A stretch of 64,000 nt of DNA, from the NCBI RefSeq assembly GCF_037080055.1, contig NZ_JBAOJI010000001.1, positions 1,054,001 through 1,118,000 on the forward strand, in the 5' to 3' direction. The DNA comes from Halovenus sp037080055 (GTDB taxonomy: Archaea; Halobacteriota; Halobacteria; Halobacteriales; Haloarculaceae). A program made the translations under genes and the position numbers. The notes beneath the pieces were generated by a model that made no database searches, was not told the DNA's origin, and worked only from the letters and a program-made list of their open reading frames with translations. Position 1 is the stretch's first letter, and every line of letters starts with the position of its first letter. This document shows, piece after piece, positions 35,541-43,357 of the stretch.

Positions 35541-36071
35541 ATGAGCGAGATACCGCCAGGAGAGCACCTCTCGCCGTTCGAGACACAGCGGGAATTACAC
35601 GCCGTCTTCGCGCAGGAAACCCGCCACCGGATCATCCAGACGATTCTCGGCCATCCAGCACACCTGCCGTCGCTTGCCGAACTGGCCTACTACAGTCAGA
35701 AGAGCGAGTCAGCCGTCCTCGACCAGTTGGCCGAACTCGGAGAGTTCGGTCTCACCACGACCTACGATCTCGAAGCCAGCCAGCGGAAACGGAACCTTCC
35801 GGGGACGTTCTACGGGTTCACCGAACGTGGGGTCTTGCTGCTCGACCGGTTCGAGTATCTCCGCGGGGCCCCGATGTTGCAGGCGGTGCACGAGCAGACG
35901 GCCAAGACCGAGCGCATCCGCCGCCACGAGAACGCCCCTCGACCGGAGCTACCGGACACCGTCGCGACGATGCTCGAAAGCGGCGGCTCGGAAGGAGACG
36001 GTTCCGAGCTGGCGGCGGCGCTCAGTGAATCGATCACCGGCGAGGCGGACTCGCTTCGGGATCTGTTCTGA
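35541..36071 (+). CDS. ArsR-like winged-helix regulator
   Basis: A 176-residue transcription factor with a winged helix at about 20-95 (ETRHRIIQTILGHPAHLPSLAELAYYSQKSESAVLDQL, read as helix-turn-helix, then FYGFTERGVLLLDRFEYL). Haloarchaeal proteins of this build are often fused or linked to DUF-type C-terminal tails; here the tail (about 120-176) is acidic and probably disordered. Target genes unknown; the dyad upstream suggests autoregulation. Confidence 0.75.
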   Translation: MSEIPPGEHLSPFETQRELHAVFAQETRHRIIQTILGHPAHLPSLAELAYYSQKSESAVLDQLAELGEFGLTTTYDLEASQRKRNLPGTFYGFTERGVLLLDRFEYLRGAPMLQAVHEQTAKTERIRRHENAPRPELPDTVATMLESGGSEGDGSELAAALSESITGEADSLRDLF

Positions 36072-36109
36072 ACCCCGCTCTTTTTATCGGTCTGCCGGCA
36101 AGGACGGCC

Positions 36110-36898
36110 GTGCGCCGGTTCACAGCCGAGTATCTGGAGACGACCCGCGAGGGGATGTGGGAGGACTCCCGGAGCGCACTCGCCGACCTCGCGCTCGACT
36201 CGCGAGAGCGCGTGCTCGACGTCGGGGCGGGAACCGGCGAGCTGACGCGCATTCTCAGAGCCGAGACGCCCGGTGAGGTGGTTGCCCTCGACGCCGACCG
36301 AGAACTGCTGGAGCACGTCGCTGCGCCCCGCGCGCTCGGTGATGCGACCAGACTGCCCTTCCAGACGGACAGTTTCGATCTCGTCGTCTGCCAAGCATTG
36401 CTCGTGAATCTGCCCGATCCAGTCGAGGCCCTCGGAGAGTTCGCCCGCGTCTCGCGTGACCGCGTCGCGGTCATCGAGCCAGATAACAGTGCCGTCGCAA
36501 TCGAATCGACGGTCGACGGCGAATCCACACTCGCCGAGCGAGCGCGAGCGCTGTACTTCGACGGTGTCGATACTGACGTGACGATGGGGGAAGCGAGCGA
36601 ACTGTTCGCTGCCGCGGGCCTGGATGTGATCGCTATCGAGCAGTACAACCACGAGCGGATCACCGAGCCACCGTACTCCGAGCAGGCCCTGGAATCGATC
36701 CGCCGGAAGGCAAGCGGGACAGGGATCGACACCGACCGGGAGACGATTCTCGCCGGCGAGACCACTCCAGAGGAGTTCGACGACCTGCGCGAGCAGTGGC
36801 GGGCGATCGGTCGTGAAGCAATCGAACAACTACAGGACGAGCAGTACCGACGGACCGAGACGATTCCGTTCTACGTGACTGTCGGGACAGTGCGGTAA
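36110..36898 (+). CDS. Class I SAM-dependent methyltransferase
   Basis: A 262-residue methyltransferase. Motif I is VLDVGAGTGELTRIL, the acidic residue after strand 2 is in VVALDADREL, and motif post-I LPFQTDSFDLVVCQALLVNLPDP defines a Methyltransf_11-type fold. Substrate unknown. Start is the GTG at 36110 (no ATG fits); it follows the regulator gene by 38 bases with a T-run (TTTTT) between them, so the two may be separate transcripts. Confidence 0.85.
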   Translation: MRRFTAEYLETTREGMWEDSRSALADLALDSRERVLDVGAGTGELTRILRAETPGEVVALDADRELLEHVAAPRALGDATRLPFQTDSFDLVVCQALLVNLPDPVEALGEFARVSRDRVAVIEPDNSAVAIESTVDGESTLAERARALYFDGVDTDVTMGEASELFAAAGLDVIAIEQYNHERITEPPYSEQALESIRRKASGTGIDTDRETILAGETTPEEFDDLREQWRAIGREAIEQLQDEQYRRTETIPFYVTVGTVR

Positions 36899-36911
36899 CA
36901 GTCAGAAGCGA

Positions 36912-37565
36912 TCAGATCACGTCACCACGAACAGAACTGCCCTCCTGTCGCTCGCGTGATCCAGCGAGAGTGTCGGCGGCCGCCTCGGCAGTCTCCGCAT
37001 CCGCGCCGAGCATCTCCAACGCGTCGGGTAGTGTCGGGAAGACGAACTCGCCGGCCCGGAGTTTCTCGACGGCCTCCGTCGAGCGGGTGCCCTCCATCCA
37101 GAGACAGACACCGCGAGGATCGAGGATTTCTTCGTAGCTCTCGCGTGCGAGTGCCCCCTTGAGCCGCTGTTTCACGTTGTCCTCGAAACTCGCGTTACAG
37201 ACTTCGAGATGAATCGGCTCGTCGTCGCCGAGGAGATGTGCAGCCAGACACTTCTCGGGGGCAGCGTGGCCACCCGATGTCGCCCGGAGATACTCGGGGT
37301 TGGCGTCGGCCCACTCCGCCCGAACGGTCTTGCCGACGCTCTCGATGCCGTACTCCTCGACGAACTCCGCCTCCCGGTCGGCGTCGTCGTGCAGCAGGAT
37401 ATCCTTGGTCAGGTAGATATCGAGTCGTTCGACCGGATCGAGGCCGAGCGCGATATCGCCGTAGACCCAGATTTCCCGGACTGGGACTGGCATCTGCTCG
37501 CGCTCGACAGTTTCGACGACGTGCTCAACGCGGTCGACCGCCCGCTCCCGGTCCCATTCTGCCAT
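36912..37565 (-). CDS. Conserved haloarchaeal protein with nucleotidyltransferase-like N terminus
   Basis: A 217-residue cytosolic protein. The N-terminal stretch WVYGDIALGLDPVERLDIYL has the spacing of a minimal nucleotidyltransferase motif (G-x-x-x-x-G, then D-x-D-like), but the second acidic residue is replaced (LDIYL), so catalysis is uncertain. The C-terminal part is helical. A family of unknown function in haloarchaea (possibly DUF7095, from memory). Divergent from ncsA. Confidence 0.65.
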   Translation of the reverse strand: MAEWDRERAVDRVEHVVETVEREQMPVPVREIWVYGDIALGLDPVERLDIYLTKDILLHDDADREAEFVEEYGIESVGKTVRAEWADANPEYLRATSGGHAAPEKCLAAHLLGDDEPIHLEVCNASFEDNVKQRLKGALARESYEEILDPRGVCLWMEGTRSTEAVEKLRAGEFVFPTLPDALEMLGADAETAEAAADTLAGSRERQEGSSVRGDVI

Positions 37566-37674
37566 TGGAATCAGTAACGGCCGCGAGTGCAAAACGATGA
37601 TGGACCGTAGGAAGATCCTACTGGCTGAAGTGGAGTCGAAAGGGTCAACCGGCCCAGTCGACTATCCCGCGGTA

Positions 37675-38655
37675 ATGGAGTGCGATAAGTGTCCGAACGA
37701 GGCAGTCATGCACGCCGCCTACTCCGGCCTGCACATGTGTGAAGAACACTTCTGTGCCTCGGTCGAGAAGCGGGTCCGCAGTCGAATCCGGGAAGACAAT
37801 CTCCTCCCCGACGACGCGACTGTCGAGGACCCCGAGACGTGGGTGATCGGCCTCTCCGGCGGCAAGGATAGCGTCGTCCTCACCCAGATCCTGCACGACA
37901 CCTTCGCGAAAGACCCCCGTGTCGAGATGATCGCGCTGTCCATCCACGAGGGCATCGACGAGTACCGCGACAAGAGCCTCGACGCCTGTGAGGAACTGAC
38001 GGCCGATCTCGACATCCGACACGAGACGGTCTCCTACGCCGAGGAGTTCGGCGTCGAGATGGACAACGTCGTCGAAGAGGACCCACACAACATGGCGGCC
38101 TGTGCCTACTGCGGAGTCTTCAGACGGGACGTGCTCTCGCGCTACGCCGAGGAGTACAACGCTGACAAACTTCTGACTGGTCACAATCTTGATGACGAAG
38201 CCGAAACGGCACTGATGAATTTCTTCGAGGGCGATATCAGAAAGATGTCACAACAGTACGACTCGAGTATCGGCCCGTTCGAGGGGGCCGACGCTGCCCG
38301 CACGCGCGGTGAGTCAGACGACTTTATTCCGCGAGCGAAACCGCTGCGAGATATTCCCGAAAAGGAGGTCGCGCTGTACGCACACCTCCAGGATCTGCCC
38401 GCGCACATGACCGAGTGTCCCCACGCAGACGAGGCCTTCCGAGGGGAGGTCCAGGACCTGCTGTACAAACTCGAAGAGAAACATCCCGGGACGCGACACT
38501 CAATCATGTCCGGGTACGAAGAACTCGCCGGATTGGCCTCAGACGAGTACCGTGACGGATCACCCGATCTCGACGAGTGTGACAACTGCGGCAGTCCAAC
38601 GACCGGCGAGTTCTGTCGAAAGTGCGATCTGCTGGAAACCCTCGAAGCCGTCTGA
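37675..38655 (+). CDS. ncsA: tRNA 2-thiolation protein NcsA
   Basis: NcsA is the adenylating ATPase that, with the ubiquitin-like SAMP2 system, thiolates the wobble uridine of tRNAs such as tRNA-Lys. The 326-residue protein has an N-terminal zinc site (ECDKCPNEA, CEEHFC), the PP-loop LSGGKDSVVL near 60, the CAYCGVFRR catalytic cysteine region, GHNLDDEAET, and a C-terminal zinc ribbon (CDNCGSPTTGEFCRKC). ATG at 37675 starts directly at the first zinc site as in the family. In Haloferax ncsA is adjacent to ftsZ2, and the same convergent arrangement is seen here. Confidence 0.92.
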   Translation: MECDKCPNEAVMHAAYSGLHMCEEHFCASVEKRVRSRIREDNLLPDDATVEDPETWVIGLSGGKDSVVLTQILHDTFAKDPRVEMIALSIHEGIDEYRDKSLDACEELTADLDIRHETVSYAEEFGVEMDNVVEEDPHNMAACAYCGVFRRDVLSRYAEEYNADKLLTGHNLDDEAETALMNFFEGDIRKMSQQYDSSIGPFEGADAARTRGESDDFIPRAKPLRDIPEKEVALYAHLQDLPAHMTECPHADEAFRGEVQDLLYKLEEKHPGTRHSIMSGYEELAGLASDEYRDGSPDLDECDNCGSPTTGEFCRKCDLLETLEAV

Positions 38656-38826
38656 TCGGCACGCGAACCCTCTTGGGTCGACCGGTAGCAGACGGGACAC
38701 TTCTACTGTCTCACGGCGAGTCAGACACGGGATTGTCGACAGTGTCGGACACTCGCTGTCGTGCGGTTATGTACTCACACGGTGAGTCAAATCGTCTCAC
38801 AGCGAGCAGACGATGCGCTGTCAGAC

Positions 38827-38846
38827 AAAACAAAAAAGGAAAATAT
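38827..38846 (-). terminator. Oligo-T terminator after ftsZ2
   Basis: Read on the minus strand, TTTTCCTTTTTTGTTTTG begins about 17 bases after the ftsZ2 stop codon, a strong archaeal-type U-rich terminator. Confidence 0.6.
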
Positions 38847-38862
38847 CGCGTCCGATGCCGAA

Positions 38863-40050
38863 TTACTCGGTCCGGACGACGTCGAGTCCGTTTTTCGTCT
38901 CGACTTCTTCGTGGCCGCCGTCGGTCTCACCGAACTCCTGGTTCGACTGCTGGAAGTTGTTGGCCGCGTCGAAGGCCTCGTCGTTCTCGTCGACGCCGTC
39001 GATTGCTTGGCGGGACTTGTCCGCCTGTTTCTGGGTCGTCGGACCGAGCACCTGGGCGCTTTTGACGCCGGTCATGATCGCCATGACCCGCACCTTACCC
39101 TTGTACTCTTCCTGAATCCGGGCCCCCCAGATGACGTTCGCGCTTGCTTCGAGGCGGTCGGTGATGTTCTGGGCGATTCCCTCAGCCTCCTGCAGGGTGA
39201 GGTCGGGACCACCGGTGATGTGAACCAGTCCACCACTCGCGCCGCGGTAGTCGACATCGAGCAGTGGATGGTTCATCGCATCCTTGACAACCTCCTCGGT
39301 CTTGTTTTTGTCCTGTGTCTCTCCGACCAGCATCACCGCGACGCCGCCCTGGTTCATAATCGAGGTCATATCCGCGTAGTCCAGGTTGATCAGCGACGGC
39401 TGGGTGATCGTCTCGGAGATGCCCTTGACCGTCTCGGCGATGATCTGGTCCATCACCGAGAAGGCCTTGCCAATCGGCAGGTTCGGAACGTAATCGAGTA
39501 GCCGATTGTTGTCGAGCACGATGATCGAGTCGGCTTCGTCCCGGAGCCGCTCGAGTCCTTCCTCGGCCTTGACCGTCCGGGCGCGTTCGACGTTGAACGG
39601 CGTCGAGACCATCCCGACAACGATTGCGCCCTGTTCTTTTGCGATCTTGGAGACGACGGGTGCGGCGCCAGTCCCGGTTCCGCCACCCATACCCGCGGTG
39701 ACGAAGACCAGGTCCGCGTCGCCGAGCACCTCTTTGATCGTTCCCTGTGCCATCTCGGTCGCCCGCTCGCCCATCGAGGGGTCGCCACCGGCACCGAGGC
39801 CGTTGGTGAGGGATTTGCCGACGAGGATCTTCGTGTCGGCTTCGATCATCTGCAGGTGCTGTTTGTCGGTGTTGATCGCGATGGTCTCGGCACCGTCGAC
39901 ACCGATGTTGTACAGTCGGTTGACGGTGTTGTTGCCAGCGCCGCCCGCGCCGACGATGACGATCCGCGGATCGCCGAATCCGTCGACGTCTTCCATCTGC
40001 TGCTGTTCTTGCTCGTCGCGTTCGAGGGCTTCGTTGACGATATCCTGCAT
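38863..40050 (-). CDS. ftsZ2: Cell division protein FtsZ2
   Basis: Tubulin-superfamily GTPase; in haloarchaea FtsZ2 drives constriction of the mid-cell ring that FtsZ1 helps assemble. The 395-residue protein has GAGGAGNN near 38, the tubulin signature GGGTGTG near 125, the T7 loop NLDYADM near 225, and a disordered acidic C-terminal tail ending GLDVVRTE, as usual for type 2. The ATG at 40050 gives the typical MQDIVNEALERD start. cdrS lies two bases upstream, so the two are cotranscribed. The cdrS-ftsZ2 pairing is the reason for calling FtsZ2 over FtsZ1. Confidence 0.93.
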   Translation of the reverse strand: MQDIVNEALERDEQEQQQMEDVDGFGDPRIVIVGAGGAGNNTVNRLYNIGVDGAETIAINTDKQHLQMIEADTKILVGKSLTNGLGAGGDPSMGERATEMAQGTIKEVLGDADLVFVTAGMGGGTGTGAAPVVSKIAKEQGAIVVGMVSTPFNVERARTVKAEEGLERLRDEADSIIVLDNNRLLDYVPNLPIGKAFSVMDQIIAETVKGISETITQPSLINLDYADMTSIMNQGGVAVMLVGETQDKNKTEEVVKDAMNHPLLDVDYRGASGGLVHITGGPDLTLQEAEGIAQNITDRLEASANVIWGARIQEEYKGKVRVMAIMTGVKSAQVLGPTTQKQADKSRQAIDGVDENDEAFDAANNFQQSNQEFGETDGGHEEVETKNGLDVVRTE

Positions 40051-40052
40051 CG

Positions 40053-40265
40053 TTACACCTTGGCCCACGAGCGGTCTTTCTGCCGCTGGCTGTTGCGCCG
40101 TTTGCGTTTTTCTGACGGTCGTTCTTTACCAGTCTCCTGATCCGCGAGCATCTCCCGCACCGCCGAGCGAATTGCCTCGCTCCGGTTTGGATACTCGCCG
40201 GTATCGACCATCTGCTCTACCTCTTCGATCTGCTCTTTCGGAATCCGCAGTGTCACACGCTCCAT
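40053..40265 (-). CDS. cdrS: Ribbon-helix-helix cell division regulator CdrS
   Basis: A 70-residue ribbon-helix-helix protein: strand MERVTLRIP, helix EQIEEVEQMVDTG, turn and helix EYPNRSEAIRSAVREML, then a very basic tail rich in K and R. In Halobacterium and Haloferax CdrS, cotranscribed with ftsZ2, is a regulator needed for normal division. The stop is two bases from the ftsZ2 start. The upstream 230 bases are full of inverted repeats that may be its operators or those of CdrL. Confidence 0.92.
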   Translation of the reverse strand: MERVTLRIPKEQIEEVEQMVDTGEYPNRSEAIRSAVREMLADQETGKERPSEKRKRRNSQRQKDRSWAKV

Positions 40266-40285
40266 TGTTGTTAGTTTCCCCTGTG

Positions 40286-40446
40286 GTAAGACGGGGCGGA
40301 GTTTACGGCCCGCCCGACCGTCTTACACAACAGAACCGCCAGAAGGCGGCGGGCCGCACACGACAACCCACGTTGTGTAAGACGACCGTCTTACGCAGAC
40401 TTAACCACAGACCAGAGGATAATAAAAGTACCGGTCAGCGTAAGAC
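40286..40446. promoter_or_regulatory. Candidate operator array upstream of cdrS-ftsZ2
   Basis: GTAAGAC or its complement GTCTTAC occurs five times: 40286-40292, 40320-40326, 40377-40383, 40388-40394 and 40440-40446. Two copies form a perfect 18-base dyad, GTAAGACGACCGTCTTAC, at 40377-40394. A second perfect inverted pair, GTCTTACACAAC at 40320-40331 and GTTGTGTAAGAC at 40372-40383, is 40 bases apart. A minus-strand TATA-like TTTTATTATC lies at about 40419-40428. The site at 40286 overlaps the position expected for a leaderless cdrS TATA box. Confidence 0.6.
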
Positions 40447-40454
40447 ACAGGTGC

Positions 40455-40470
40455 GTTTACCCGAGTAAAC
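40455..40470. promoter_or_regulatory. GTTTAC dyad between cdrL and cdrS
   Basis: GTTTACCCGAGTAAAC has six-base arms around CCGA. GTTTAC recurs at 40301-40306 and 40485-40490. It lies just after the cdrL stop and before the cdrS control region and could be an operator or a transcript end. Confidence 0.4.
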
Positions 40471-40496
40471 AGCCGCTGAGCCGCGTTTACAGCACT

Positions 40497-41102
40497 TCAT
40501 GGTTGGTCGAGAACATCCGCAGCGGGGGTTCGTCTCCCACAGCTGGGGCAGTGAGACCAGTCAGATCGGATCTCGTCACCACATTCGCAGAACACTCGGT
40601 GGGATGTCTTCTCTCCACAGTTCGGGCAGTAAACGTGGGAAGGCTCTACGTTTTCACCACATTTCGTGCACGTCGTACTTTGTTGTACACGCGCGTTTTC
40701 GGTGTCACCCGCCTCTGTCTTACTCCCCTCGACCTCGTGTGACACGTCGTTGGACGCAGTGTGTGACGAGGTGCTTTCAGTGTTCGCCTGTGTGTCAGAC
40801 TTTACGGTAGAAGGTGTTGCTTGCCCCTCTAAGGTGATGTTTACGTTGACGTCCTGTGGCTGCGCGGGCGTAAACGCGCCGTCGAGTCGGTCGGCGATGA
40901 TGTTGTCGACGCGGTCGGCGACCAACTCGTCGAGACTGCCACTGTCTGTCTCGGTGGCACTCTCGGTCACGACGGCTTCGTCTTCGCCATGAGTTTCGAG
41001 ATACTCTCGAAGTGCCTCTCGCATGACCTCGCTCTTGGAGGCGTCGAACTCCTCAAGTTGGGTGATGAGCTCGTCGTCCGCCCGGAATGTGATTTTGCTC
41101 AT
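40497..41102 (-). CDS. cdrL: Ribbon-helix-helix/zinc-ribbon regulator CdrL
   Basis: A 201-residue transcription factor: ribbon-helix-helix at 1-40 (SKITFRADDELITQLEEF, then ASKSEVMREALREYLE), an acidic low-complexity middle, and a C-terminal double zinc ribbon (CTKCGENVEPSHVYCPNCG, then CECGDEIRSDWSHCPSCG). This matches CdrL, the long partner that controls the cdrS-ftsZ2 operon in haloarchaea. The ATG at 41102 fits the RHH start; the longer frame to 41216 adds unrelated residues. An 18-base dyad at 41150 lies just upstream of its likely promoter. Confidence 0.88.
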   Translation of the reverse strand: MSKITFRADDELITQLEEFDASKSEVMREALREYLETHGEDEAVVTESATETDSGSLDELVADRVDNIIADRLDGAFTPAQPQDVNVNITLEGQATPSTVKSDTQANTESTSSHTASNDVSHEVEGSKTEAGDTENARVQQSTTCTKCGENVEPSHVYCPNCGEKTSHRVFCECGDEIRSDWSHCPSCGRRTPAADVLDQP

Positions 41103-41149
41103 CGAGTTATCGGAGGTATTCACCCCACCTATTTCAATCTTCCCTGGAT

Positions 41150-41167
41150 GTCTGACAGCCGTCAGAC
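41150..41167. promoter_or_regulatory. Dyad upstream of cdrL
   Basis: GTCTGACAGCCGTCAGAC, seven-base arms around four bases, centred 56 bases before the cdrL start. It has the same length and the same GTC ends as the dyad at 40377 upstream of cdrS. A minus-strand GAAATAGG at about 41128-41136 may be the TATA element, putting the dyad directly upstream of it. Confidence 0.45.
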
Positions 41168-41233
41168 TCGGGTGGCCGGACAACCTGAATGCATAATGGT
41201 TAAGTTGCCCAGCCATCCTACACTTTGATGCGA

Positions 41234-41307
41234 CCGCCCTTAGCTCAGACTGGTAGAGCAGTCGACTGTAGATCGACTTGCCCCCCGTTCAAATCGGGGA
41301 GGGCGGA
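41234..41307 (+). tRNA. tRNA-Tyr (GTA anticodon)
   Basis: A 74-base tRNA. Acceptor arms CCGCCCT and AGGGCGG pair, with discriminator A at 41307; the D arm contains TAGCTCAGACTGG; the anticodon arm is GTCGA, loop CTGTAGA, TCGAC, giving GTA; the T arm is CCCCG, TTCAAAT, CGGGG. No intron is seen and CCA is not encoded. Its 3' end is repeated downstream. Confidence 0.95.
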
Positions 41308-41311
41308 CTGC
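41287..41311 (+). repeat. tRNA-Tyr 3' end, first copy of a 25-base direct repeat
   Basis: The last 21 bases of tRNA-Tyr plus four more are repeated exactly at 41413-41437, as expected for an integration (att) site at a tRNA 3' end. Confidence 0.7.
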
Positions 41312-41355
41312 TTTTCCGCGAGCCAACTTGTGAGCGGAAAGCACGTCCAATCGAG

Positions 41356-41423
41356 CCGATTTGAACACGACAGTCGCAGCGCCGAGCGAAGCGAGGCGAT
41401 CGTCTGTCACCTGTTCAAATCGG
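41356..41423. repeat. Imperfect palindrome ending in a tRNA T-arm sequence
   Basis: The left arm begins CCGATTTGAACA and the right arm ends GTTCAAATCGG; the centre is the GC-rich stem GCCGAGCGAAGCGAGGC. The 68-base palindrome could fold over its full length with some mismatches. Confidence 0.6.
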
Positions 41424-41437
41424 GGAGGGCGGACTGC
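41413..41437 (+). repeat. Second copy of the tRNA-Tyr 3' end
   Basis: Identical over 25 bases to 41287-41311. It is followed by a perfect eight-base-arm hairpin, CGAGATCC and GGATCTCG, at 41437-41463. Confidence 0.7.
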
Positions 41438-41541
41438 GAGATCCGAACGTCGTGAGGATCTCGTTCTGTGAACGGCGAACGCAGTGAGCCGCGAACGCTG
41501 TTGCTGCGAACTACGTGAGCAGTCAAAAGTCCACGGCGACA

Positions 41542-41623
41542 CGATTTGAGCAGACGAGTCACAGCCCGGAACGACGAGCAAAGCGAGTCGCATGCCCGGA
41601 CTGTCTCGGCGAGTTCAAATCGG
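41542..41623. repeat. Second imperfect palindrome of the tRNA-Tyr array
   Basis: The left arm starts CGATTTGAGCAGACGAG and the right arm ends CGAGTTCAAATCG, with inner arms CAGCCCGG and CCGGACTG. The 82 bases repeat the plan of the palindrome at 41356. Confidence 0.55.
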
Positions 41624-41634
41624 GAAGGGCAGAT
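41614..41634 (+). repeat. Third, decayed copy of the tRNA-Tyr 3' end
   Basis: GTTCAAATCGG is exact; the following GAAGGGCAGA differs from GGAGGGCGGA at two or three places. Confidence 0.5.
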
Positions 41635-42297
41635 ACCTCTGATTCTGATCGGTGAGCGAAGCGAGAATCTCGATGCCACGAGCGGCGAATGGAGTGGGGA
41701 TCGTCGGGGGAGTAGCCGAAACTGCGGGCCCGCGCACGCAGGAAATGTAGATCGAAAGCACACTGTTATTGAGAGACTGTCGCTCGATGGTGAAGGGGTG
41801 TCGTCAGAAGCGTTGGGGAGCCCTCTGGTGAGGATCCATCACCGTCTCGGCTGAGTCGTAAACCAGATTCGCTCGCTAGAATAAACGCGATGAGATCGTT
41901 CTTTCCCAGCGATCGTTCGCTCAAAAGTGACCATATCAGAAACCCGATCAAGAGAAATAGTAACAGATTCATTATACATATGCGTACGGAAACAAAGAGC
42001 CGTATAGATACTAATCGGATAATTACAGAATACGTATATTTGTGGTTCACTCTGACTGTTTAGAAGTGGTACTGAATGATGACTATCTGTAGGAACAATG
42101 AGATTATATAGGGGATAAACAGAGACGATTCTTAGCCAGCGATACCGAACTGGCAAGTCCTAAGAAAGCAGGCCACAACCAAAGAATCGCAAGACAGCGG
42201 GGCCAAAAAATGGCGTAAACTATCTCGCCTCTTTATACTCATCCAACTCTACGTGGTAAGTGTGGTCGCAATGGGTGTCTTCAGCAGGGCAAAGCGG
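41635..42297. other. Gene-poor region after the tRNA-Tyr array
   Basis: No convincing gene. A hairpin with arms GATTCT and AGAATC spans 41642-41670, with the central GAGCGAAGCGAG again. Bases 41930-42130 are AT-rich for this genome. The rest looks like decayed accessory DNA. Confidence 0.5.
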
Positions 42298-42438
42298 ATG
42301 TCCGGACTCTCGACACGGACAGATAACTCTCTTCCCTACATCTGTCTCGCCTGTGAAACAGCGTTCGAGGTCCAGCATCACAGTTGCCCTGTCTGTGGGA
42401 GTTTCGACATCCGTCGCTCCAGATGGGTCCAAGAGTGA
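42298..42438 (+). CDS. Small zinc-finger protein (46 aa)
   Basis: A 46-residue protein with the double knuckle YICLACETAFEVQHHSCPVCG: Cys-x2-Cys, twelve residues, Cys-x2-Cys. Small rubredoxin-like or zinc-ribbon proteins of this size are numerous in haloarchaea and usually act in regulation or protein contacts. The opposite strand also contains an open frame (42220-42465), but this frame has the conserved finger. Stands alone. Confidence 0.6.
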   Translation: MSGLSTRTDNSLPYICLACETAFEVQHHSCPVCGSFDIRRSRWVQE

Positions 42439-42592
42439 CGGAACACCCGACCACCGTACCCGCACGGGTCGGCCACGGTTGCGGGTGCGAATACATCATT
42501 TTATGAGACACTGACCACAGCGATGCACGAGTGAGTTCGAGGCGCGACCGATCCGAGCGTTTATATGTGGACACAGGAACAGGTTGACCTGT

Positions 42593-43357
42593 ATGGTCGA
42601 GGTATTCGCTGTTGCCAGCGGCAAGGGCGGGACTGGCAAGACAACGAGCACGCTAGCGCTCGGGATGGCCCTCGCCGAAGAGTACGACGTGACGGTGATC
42701 GACGCGGATACGGGCATGGCGAACCTGCTCTTTCACACCGGACTTTCGGATCAAGAGACGACGCTGCACGAGGTTCTCGGTGGCGACGCTCCAGTGCAAG
42801 CGGCGATATACGAACGGTTCGGCATGGATGTCATTCCATGTGGCACCTCGTTGTCCGGGTTCAGGGAGGCAGATCCGACACGACTCAGGGACGTGGTTGC
42901 GACAGTTGCAGAGCAGACTGATGTCATCCTGCTGGACTCGGCGGCCGCGCTGGGAAGCCGAAGCGCCGTCTTGCCCATCGTGCTCGCTGATCGAGTGGTG
43001 ATCGTCGTCCAGCCGACCATTCCGGCAATTTCTGACGGGCTCAAGGTTCAGGAGTACGCGACAACCTATGGGACGGGAGTCGCTGGCGTTCTCTTCAATC
43101 GGGTTGCACCGGACGAGGATATCGAGCGGATCAATGACAAAGCAGAGCGGTATTTCGAGGGAAGCATTCTCACGAGTATTCCCGAAAGCGAGACGGTCCG
43201 AGAGGCCAGGCGAGCGAGCAAACCGTTGCTCGCGCACGCACCCAACTCTGCTGTCGCGAGCGCGTATCGGGAGGCAGCGGCGGCAATAGACGTGCAGGAT
43301 GGCTCCGGAACGACCGTCGCGGATCGCTTTCGGAATGCCGTCATTCCCGAGCCATGA
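42593..43357 (+). CDS. MinD/ParA-type ATPase
   Basis: A 254-residue deviant Walker ATPase: ASGKGGTGKTTSTLALG near the N terminus, VTVIDADTGMANL as switch I, and VILLDSAAALGSRSAVLPI as Walker B. No amphipathic membrane-targeting helix is evident at the C terminus. Haloarchaea have several MinD paralogues, some of which position archaella, chemosensory arrays and pili. It overlaps the next gene by four bases and faces away from the pilus operon, which suggests a link to pilus positioning. Confidence 0.87.
   Translation: MVEVFAVASGKGGTGKTTSTLALGMALAEEYDVTVIDADTGMANLLFHTGLSDQETTLHEVLGGDAPVQAAIYERFGMDVIPCGTSLSGFREADPTRLRDVVATVAEQTDVILLDSAAALGSRSAVLPIVLADRVVIVVQPTIPAISDGLKVQEYATTYGTGVAGVLFNRVAPDEDIERINDKAERYFEGSILTSIPESETVREARRASKPLLAHAPNSAVASAYREAAAAIDVQDGSGTTVADRFRNAVIPEP

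Noticed and set aside
40321..40446. CRISPR-like repeats upstream of cdrS
   Set aside because: The GTAAGAC words are short, inverted and irregularly spaced, with no repeat-spacer units. No CRISPR array was seen anywhere in the window.
42220..42465. Cysteine-rich frame opposite the zinc-finger gene
   Set aside because: The Cys and His residues arise as the antisense of the well formed finger on the plus strand.
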